From the NCBI GenBank assembly GCA_036924285.1, contig JAYKYS010000012.1:10540001-10604000 (forward strand): a stretch of DNA of 64,000 nucleotides, in the 5' to 3' direction. Every line of letters starts with the position of its first letter. Position 1 is the stretch's first letter. The notes under the pieces are model-generated. The model was not told where the DNA came from, searched no databases, and saw only the letters and a program-made list of their open reading frames with translations. The translations under genes and the position numbers were made by a program. The stretch is from Asterella californica. Lineage: Eukaryota; Streptophyta; Marchantiopsida; Marchantiales; Aytoniaceae. Of this stretch, positions 57,322 to 64,000 are shown one piece after another.

Positions 57322-57365
57322 CTCTGATCTATTCGAGTCTATGCTCAGACTCGAATAGATCAGAG
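57322..57365. repeat. 19-bp perfect hairpin, 6-nt loop
   Basis: Arms 57322-57340 and 57347-57365 are exact reverse complements with loop ATGCTC. It lies about 490 bp after the SCYL1 stop in otherwise unique sequence. Confidence 0.9.
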
Positions 57366-58007
57366 CCGATGGGTTTTGTAAGACGAGCCGACAACCTCAC
57401 GGCTGATGTAAAGAGTTCTCTCATGCCCGAACGCCATGATTCGAGGTATATATCGCACTCGAAACAACTTTGGATTTCTACGCTCCTCCTTGCTTTTGGA
57501 AATAATTGTGCCTTAAAAACAACCCCGCCGGATAGATACAGTATATATACAACTCGTAGAGGATGCTTACGACTCATCGATATATGAAAGAACTGCCGAG
57601 GCTCAAAATAAGCATACACGCTCGATGCTTACGAGATCGTGGAATCTTCAAAATCATGCGCTGGAATTGATTACGAGAACAAATCAGTAAATTCTCAAAT
57701 CGCTGTATAAAACACATATATTCCTTATACCTCGAGAAACCGCCCTGGCCGCGGCTCCTGTCTCATGGGTTATTGAACTATTGTACATTATCCGGAATCC
57801 TTCCTTACACGAATTACTTCAGTTAATATATTCACCGATACTAATTCAGTGAGGGTCAAAATTTGATCTTTATTATATAATGTACCAATACTTAGATCAT
57901 TTTGATTTCTAAAAATTATGTAAAATATTTGTTAAAAGTTTTCAAGTTATTAAAGTTCAAAGGGTTTTCTTTGATACCATAGGTACCAATATAAGAGCTT
58001 CATGTCC
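57366..58007. other. Intergenic stretch, no gene seen
   Basis: Becomes AT-rich after about 57830. No LTR ends, no domain and no long frame with family motifs. Confidence 0.5.
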
Positions 58008-58082
58008 ATGATGGGTGTCCCAAGTGGTTTAGTCTACAGTCTTCTTAGAGAAGGTTGAAGGTTCAATCCTTTGCACGGAGAG
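58008..58082 (+). other. tRNA-like sequence (SINE head or tRNA pseudogene)
   Basis: Contains a B-box-like GGTTCAATCC near the 3' side and an A-box-like GTGGTTTAGTC about 35 nt upstream. The flanking stems are poor, so this is not a functional tRNA call. Confidence 0.35.
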
Positions 58083-58540
58083 TTGGAGGTGCATGCGCTG
58101 TAAATTGTTAATGAAGTTTCTGATCAGAGTCTCGTTGAGATGTATTCACATGAACAATCTCATGGTCCGTTAAAATCCCAAGGGACAAGTAATAACATTT
58201 ATCATTTATCATATATCTCATAGTCTCTTTATCAATATTTCTATCACCGAACACAAGAAAAAAGAAGTTAGAGTTAGAAGTGTTTTGCAATCAAGGAGCA
58301 AAGAGAAAAATATCTTTTCGCTAACATAGAAAATGCCTTTGATATTTAAGGTTTCTGATAGCGTTCTCTAAGAAATATGAATGAGAAGTATTTCATCTCT
58401 ATCCACGCTATTCTTAGATGTCTAAGATTTCAAGGGAGATTGAGTGTGAACGTCTTCTACATGCCTCCAACATTCACAATGATATTTGATAGTAATAGTT
58501 CTGCAAGAGATGTTGACAAAATGGAAAGACCTGTTGGGAA
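58083..58540. other. AT-rich stretch before the DUF7869-like relic
   Basis: Probably the upstream, more decayed part of the same coding relic (VFYMPPTF-like text around 58455), but no frame can be assigned. Confidence 0.3.
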
Positions 58541-58543
58541 GAG

Positions 58544-58960
58544 GTGATGTGTTTACAACTTGACAATACAGCTAGAGAGAACAACAATAAGTATGTTCTT
58601 GCATATTTGAACAAGCTCGTTGAGATGAAAGTGTTCCGAAGATCAAGTTGGACTTTCTACTTGTGGGTCACACAACACAATCAAATCGATCAAATATTTA
58701 GTTGTTTCTCCAAACGACTAACTCACAAAAAAGCTTTCAGATTGCTTGTGTTGCAGACAATTCTAGAAGAAGTTTACACTCCAACTCCACATGGTCACAC
58801 TGACAATGGTTCTTTTGATTTCAAGAAATTTGAGAATGATGCATCACTTTGTGCAATTGAAGAGCTTCACGATATTAGTTTCTATAAGCAATTTAGATCA
58901 AGATTGATCCAACAAATGGAGAAACGTGCATGTGGATCAAGAAATAATTTAATGATCTAG
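58544..58960 (+). pseudogene. DUF7869-like protein remnant
   Basis: Reads CLQLDNTARENNNKYVLAYL, NKLVEMKVFRR, then (after two 1-nt shifts around LLVGHT) HNQIDQIFSCFSKRL and LQTILEEVYTPTPH. The order QLDN...REN-NKY-LA-L...VGHTH-x-IDQ-FS is that of the DUF7869 region in large, often transposon-associated, eukaryotic proteins. I recall the family by its motifs, so the assignment needs a search. The Asp, His and Asp/Gln motif residues are still visible. The frame runs to 58960 without the rest of the domain. Confidence 0.5.
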
Positions 58961-59027
58961 AGTGGGATCAGCGTGTTAAGTTCTTGAATTATATTCCACA
59001 ATAATCTATTTCTACTGCACATGTTAG

Positions 59028-59424
59028 TGTAATAAGTAGAGCTCTACTTATGAACTAGAGGAGAAATTGATTTGATAGAAATCTTTGGTATAAGAATTAG
59101 TTACGGTTAAGTTGGTTTGAGAATACATGCAGCAAAAGAGTACTTCTATCAATAGGCGGGAGTGCCAAAAGACCGCTGGGAAGTTTTCGGAATGAAGCTT
59201 CGAGAACTTTCCAACGAGCCCTTATGTGGCTCATTTTGAACCCTCTAGATGTTGTTTTGGATCGAAGGTTGCATGTAAGTCACGTAAGCGATCCGTGTGC
59301 TCACTTTGAGAGATCAGCATTGGCAGGAAGCTCATCCTGTATTATTCCTATCACTATATAAAAAGTGAGAATGCACCTCCACGGGCATTCGGGTTTTGAG
59401 TTCACTCTAGAGCCTCAACTTACA
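59028..59424 (+). repeat. LTR5, 5' LTR of a chromodomain-type element
   Basis: Starts TGTAATAAGTAGAG with a 20-bp palindrome at 59032-59051 and has a TATATAAAA at 59355. It ends CAACTTACA, before a tRNA-iMet-like primer site. It matches 4959-5330 in reverse complement. Confidence 0.8.
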
Positions 59425-59441
59425 ACGATATCAGAGCAGGG
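59425..59441 (+). promoter_or_regulatory. Primer-binding site, initiator tRNA-Met type
   Basis: ACGATATCAGAGCAGGG resembles the common plant TGGTATCAGAGC primer site. The first bases have diverged. Confidence 0.65.
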
Positions 59442-59532
59442 AACTCTAAGAGAGCGGATTATTTCTCTTAGAAGGACCTTTGATCGAGGTACCTGATAAC
59501 TGAAACTTTGAGTGCGTCGAAAGGATACAAGA

Positions 59533-59715
59533 GAGCTATGTGATGAACGGGGATAGATTTCCAGCTCCAGAATTATCATTCTTGAATCTTTTCAACATCA
59601 AGCTTATGTATCTACGTCGTGAGCATTTTCGAGTGTACCTTGTCTATCATTTCGGTGAGGATTTCATAGATCAAGTGATGAACTCGTTAGTCCTGATGAT
59701 TAGTAGTGGCATCTG
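59533..59715 (+). pseudogene. Leader-ORF module after the primer site
   Basis: MNGDRFPAPELSFLNLFNIK, MYLRREHFRVYLVYHFGEDF, IDQVMNSLVLMI, then a stop. It aligns with the first unit of the LTR2-encoded module (MDEELYLPPRFPFQNPFQIK, MYMERVHFQQFLIRSFGHNF, QVMLSPVPVIL). It lies about 90 nt after the primer site of the LTR5 element, before where gag would be. The element is cut at 59782 by an LTR1 insertion. Confidence 0.55.
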
Positions 59716-59781
59716 ACCGTATATATCTTGATTTAGTGAGCATGGATCTAAATCTACCCGCTCATGTTCCCTTTAAAACGT

Positions 59782-61063
59782 TGTCGGAGTGTGATCTTTC
59801 TACCTAGGAAAGCGCCGGGCTTCTGGCTGTGGTTGTTTATTCAAGAGGTTGGCTTTCATGTCACAACAGGGGCCATAAACACTCACACAGTTGTGTAGGA
59901 ACCTCTAATATGCTCAAAAGCGAAATTTAGGTCTAACTAGTAATAATAAGTTTAGACGGTGAACTTTGACACACAAAGAGAGGAAAACTATGAAGGTTTA
60001 GACTTCTAAACTTCCTCTTCATGTAAATGAGGTACTACTGGACACACACACGAAGTTTCATCCTGAGATCAAATTCTAGCACCGAGATGTTAACAGAAAA
60101 GTTTTGAGCAAGAAAATTATGGCAATTTTTGGTACCCAGATGGCTATTTCAACCTAGAACAGAAGATTGGCTCGATGAATTTCAAATATTCTCACAGTAT
60201 TTGAAATCTACAGGATGCTGAACATCCCTGTGAAGTTGGGACTCCTGAATGTACACAGAACTCCAGATCTCCTCCTCTGAAGTCGCTACTCTAGATTAAG
60301 AGCTTTTCATACCCCCTCAGCTTCAGCGGCCGCCCTGAATTACTCAGTCGCTCAATCGATATGAAACTTTTTGGGAAATCGTAGCCCTGCTGGCAGAGAA
60401 CACAACCTCGAAGTTTTGAAGCAATTTCCTCAAATCTGCTGCGAGTGACATTGAAAACCCTAAATCCAACAAAAGTGATTCAATTCTAGCACAATTCGAA
60501 CTTCAATTGGTCATAACTTCGTCTTTATTGCCTCAAATCGATCGAAAATTTCACTGGAAGTGCTTGGCATGACGAGCTCTATTTTCCTGTGCTCTCAGAT
60601 TTCGAAGATCACTCACCAATTGCTCGAAATCTACTCTAGAGCTCTGTTTCTAAACTTAGAGTTTTATAAAAGACAAAAATGAACCAATGAGAGTTCATAA
60701 CTCCACTTGATTGTCCTTTTGTGTCTTAAACTGCCTGGTAACTTATCTACACTCATAGGCTACCACGTCAAGCCCCCTAGAGTGCCAGCGTAAAACTTAA
60801 ACTATCTAAAACGACACGTAGCCCCGAAAAATAACTTAAATCAGCTAGAAAGCGTGCATGGACGACACGCAAATACAACCCATGAGCTTAAGCCCTATCA
60901 ACATGGTAATCAACCTACTAAGACTCAAAATAGTGTTAACACCGTATGCAAAGGTGTCAAACATATACATAAAGGATTAGAAGTAATATGAGCTAACTTC
61001 TAGAACTACTAAACTCAAGCGTCGGAGTAGAAGTCAAGCATGTAGCCGCCAAGTAGCGCGACA
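59782..61063 (-). repeat. LTR1, 3' LTR of the right-hand element
   Basis: TGTCGGAGTGTGATCTTTC to AGTAGCGCGACA, 1282 bp, then the purine tract complement. Very like 10076-11356 along its length. Confidence 0.9.
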
Positions 61064-64000
61064 TCCACCCCCTCTGAACCTGTACATCCTCCGGTATGTG
61101 CCAGATCCAAATCAAGACTCTTCAGCTTCAGCTTCAAATTCATCTTCAACCTCCATTGAGTCTTCAGCTTCATCTTCAGTAACCTCTGCAATGTTCTGGT
61201 CCTCCCCTCTCCTTCTAAAGAGCTTGATTCTCTTCCCTGCGACTGGTATCTTGAGCACTGCACCATCTTACTCTCTCAAAGAGTATGTGGTATTATCGTA
61301 AACTTTTAACACCACATAAGTTCCGAACCATCTCTTGGAAAACTTTCTGATAGCGCTATGCTGATTATCAAGACTACTATCATAGACTAACACCCAATCA
61401 CCTTCCTTAACTGGTTTGGGTCGTAATCTATGCGTTCTATCAAATCTGCCTTTGTTTCTCTCTCTAGCAGCCTTTAACCTTTCCACAACTTTAGCAACAT
61501 CCTCAGGTCTTCGTTCAAGCTGTTGGATCCTTAATGCAAGAAGATCCTCTGTACTTCTACCATCTTTCCATGGCAAAACATTCCAAGTAGGCACAATCTC
61601 CTCAATCTGGCATCTCAGGTTTTTGTCCTAGTATCAACTCTGCTGGCATGTAACTTGTAACGGTACTATGAGTTGTACGATCTGCCCATAAAGCAAATGG
61701 TAGCAGTCTAGGCCATTCACGGATCTTACCCCTGCAAGCTTTTACCAAAGCTTTGATGATTGGCGGATGACCTCGTTCGCTCTTGCCATTCCCTTCAGGA
61801 TTGTAAGCAGTGGTTAACGCCAACTTGATTCCTAATCGCTTGAAGAACTCAACTGCTTCTTGTGAATCCAGCTCATCCTTATCTGCAGTGATCTTTCCCA
61901 CACACCCATACCTACAAGTAACATCTTCAAGTAGACACTAGCAGTGGTCTTCGTCCTCAGGACACGACCTTCAACTTGTTTAGATAAATCTTCTCTAGCC
62001 AAGACTAGATACCTCATTTGTCCAAGTCCAAACGGCATAGTTACCAGATCCACTACCCATTTGTAATGAATGGCTAAAGGATAAGTAGCATGCAATCCAT
62101 CACGATGACGTACGTTGGAATACATCTGGTAAGGTATACAGGATGAAACAAACTGTACTACATCCTTATACATACTCTTCCACCAATACTTTTCCTTCAT
62201 CTTGGCAAATGTAGCCCAAACTCCTCTATGACGGGCCCATAAACTCTCATGGAACTCCTTGATCAGCTTCTGCTGCAATTCCAAGTCACATACCACCCGT
62301 TGCGGTATACCTCCTTGTAGCTTAAGGCGCTTCCATAGATGTCCTCCATGTAAAAAGTAACCATAAGCTATTCTACGGATCCTCTTGAAATCTGCATCAG
62401 ACCAACCTTCTTGCCTTTCCAGTGAACTCAAATAGCACCCAAGATCCAACCACTCGCCATCATACACAATTTCCTCAAAAAAACTCCAACGGGGCTGCAA
62501 AACAGCTTCTATCTCTTCTAGCAAGAGCATTAGAATAGAACTCTGTTCCCACATCCTCCTGATCATCTATCATTTCTTTCTCATCGTAATACCTAGCCCT
62601 TGATAATATATCTGTCACAGGATTGTCTTTTCCTGCAATATGTCTAAACTCTGGGTTCAAGGACTTGATATATGCTATCCACCTCAACATAGCAATATCT
62701 GGAGTTGTACAGCTAGTGATCATTCCCAAGAGAGATAAACAATCTGTCTCCACAACCACAGGTGCTCCTATCAAGTATTCTTTGTCACTTTTCATCACAG
62801 TAACTACTCCCCATAGCTCTCTCTTGACTTGAGGGTAGTCTCTCTCTCGTGAACTTAAGACCTTAGCTCCAAAACGCACCACATATCTATTTCCATCCTC
62901 GTCATCTTGTCATACAGCCCATCCAATGCCAATAGGACTAGTATCAACAGTAAGGACAACAGATCTGCCCAACTCATATGTTACCTTCCGTAGAGTTGGT
63001 GGTGAAGCCAAAAGATCCTTCAACTTCCTCATAGACTCGCCTTGCTCCTCTTGCCACTGAAATCTTTGCCCCTTCCTCAGCAACTTGTACAACGGATCTG
63101 CTACATGTGCAAAGTGTGGAATCCATATATGATAAAACACACATGCACCTAGAAACCTTCTCACCTCGATAACCGATCCACACGTCTCTTTCATTCTTCG
63201 AATGGCATCAACCTTGTTTGGACAAGGTTTCCGACCATAAGATCCACATAGGTGCCCCACAATCAACACCTCTTGTTCTCCAAATACAGACTTTGCTCCT
63301 GATAAAGTCAAATGAACCTCCTCCAATCGACTCAGTATCTTATCACAGTCAGCTATATGATCTGCAACAAACTTAAGGCACCCCTTCTGATCCATTACCT
63401 CATTCTTCTCCTCCTCATCACACCCTTTGATTGGCACATCATCAAGAAATGGCATAGTTTTTTCAGGAATGAAGTCCCTCAAAACTTTGTTCATGTCATT
63501 CATCATATGTGCTACAGAATTGGTAGCACCTTGCGGCAAGGTGCACATCCTTAGTAATCCCAAAGGTGTCCTCATTGTAGTCAAGTCTCTACTCCAGAGG
63601 ATAACTGAAACTGATCATACCTTGAATATAAATCTCCCATCGAATAAATAGCACGACCAGCAAAAGCCTCTGCAAACTCGTCTACAATAGGTCCTATACC
63701 CATATTCCTGATAGTCACCTTGTTAACTGGCTGCATATCTTGAATGAATCTCTAAGCTCCACTCTTCTTCAGAACAGTAAACCATCTGCTAGAGTAGGGA
63801 GCTATAGATGGTTCCAAGATACCCATCCTAATCCTCTCATTGAGCAAGTCTATCAACTTTGGTAGATGAGCTCTATGTACATGGATAGGACGTAGATTCC
63901 AAGGCACATGCGGTATAGTAAAGATTACCATAGGTGCAACTACACTTGGATCTACACATCGTACTTCATGTGACTCAAACGCAAACGCCTTACCATGCCT
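61064..64000 (-). pseudogene. LTR1-family pol: RT to integrase, best-preserved copy
   Basis: From 64000 leftward: HGKAFAFESHE, CVDPSVVAPMVIFTIPHVP, LRPIHVHRAHLPKLIDLLNE, SRWFTVLKKSG, MCTLPQGATNSVAHMM and the catalytic FLDDV (~63445). RNase H: LTVDTSPIGIGWAV, RDYPQVKRELWGVV, FRHIAGKDNPVTDILSRA. Integrase: KEFHESLWARHRGV with SCIPYQMYS (the last zinc Cys is Tyr), KWVVDLVTMP, KITADKDELDSQEAVEFF (the middle catalytic Asp survives, ADRG reads ADKD) and NPEGNGKSERGH with Glu. Module: RWFGTYVVLKVYDN. Few lesions: a slip near 63590, a stop near 62912, overlapping frames near 62520, a deletion in the RYGCVGK region near 61915 and a shift near 61600. Confidence 0.9.

Larger units (their letters stand above)
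59782..64000 (-). mobile_element. LTR1-family gypsy element, runs off the window
   Basis: 3' LTR 59782-61063 and pol to the window edge. Inserted at ACGT (59778-59781) in the leader of the LTR5 element, the same kind of target used by the element at 10076. Confidence 0.88.

Overview
This is nuclear DNA from a green-lineage eukaryote, most likely a streptophyte (alga, moss or another early-diverging land plant). The only intact host gene, at 48959-56835, is a 21-exon SCYL1/CTEXP-type pseudokinase gene. Its reading frame, GT-AG introns and plant-like protein text support this. I cannot name the species. Nearly everything else is LTR retrotransposon sequence, mostly Ty3/gypsy with one Ty1/copia relic, and most copies are broken.

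Layout. 1-603: an inverted piece of gypsy pol. 603-4954: pol and 3' LTR of an LTR1-family gypsy element (+). 4959-10071: a chromodomain gypsy element (-). 10076-13610: 5' LTR, gag and protease of a second LTR1 element (+). 13595-15480: gag and leader of another gypsy family (-), cut by two solo LTR3 copies (15481-17200, 17647-19358). 19359-22896: LTR fragments, a leader-ORF relic and a mosaic LTR. 22897-24810: copia relic (-). 24850-27596: gypsy relic (+). 27597-33829: rearranged LTR1 element with head-to-head and tail-to-tail inverted joins. 33841-47456: a gypsy relic (-) that hosts a three-deep nest. 47457-47850: chimeric LTR. 47855-57984: host island with SCYL1. 57985-58960: tRNA-like sequence and a DUF7869-like relic. 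59028-59781: 5' LTR and leader of a chromodomain-type element (+). 59782-64000: LTR1 element (-) running off the window.

The nest is the clearest structural story. A gypsy relic (-) was hit at ACGT by an LTR4 element (34657-46648, +). The 5' LTR of that element was hit at ACGT by an LTR2 element (35322-41224, -). The 5' LTR of the LTR2 element was hit at ACGT by an LTR1 copy that is now a solo LTR (38759-40131, -). The empty site of each of the three insertions can be read in the window.

Two points stand out. Every LTR1/2/3/4-type boundary I could place (14 sites, six with both sides intact) abuts a 4-bp sequence of the form NCGN, so these families seem to share a CpG-centred integration site with 4-bp duplication. 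Second, a conserved protein module with no family I recognise is encoded in the leader or U5 region of at least three different element lineages (9885-10071, 19795-20330, 35380-35880 with its LTR duplicate, 59545-59700). No CRISPR, operon, rRNA or functional tRNA gene was seen.
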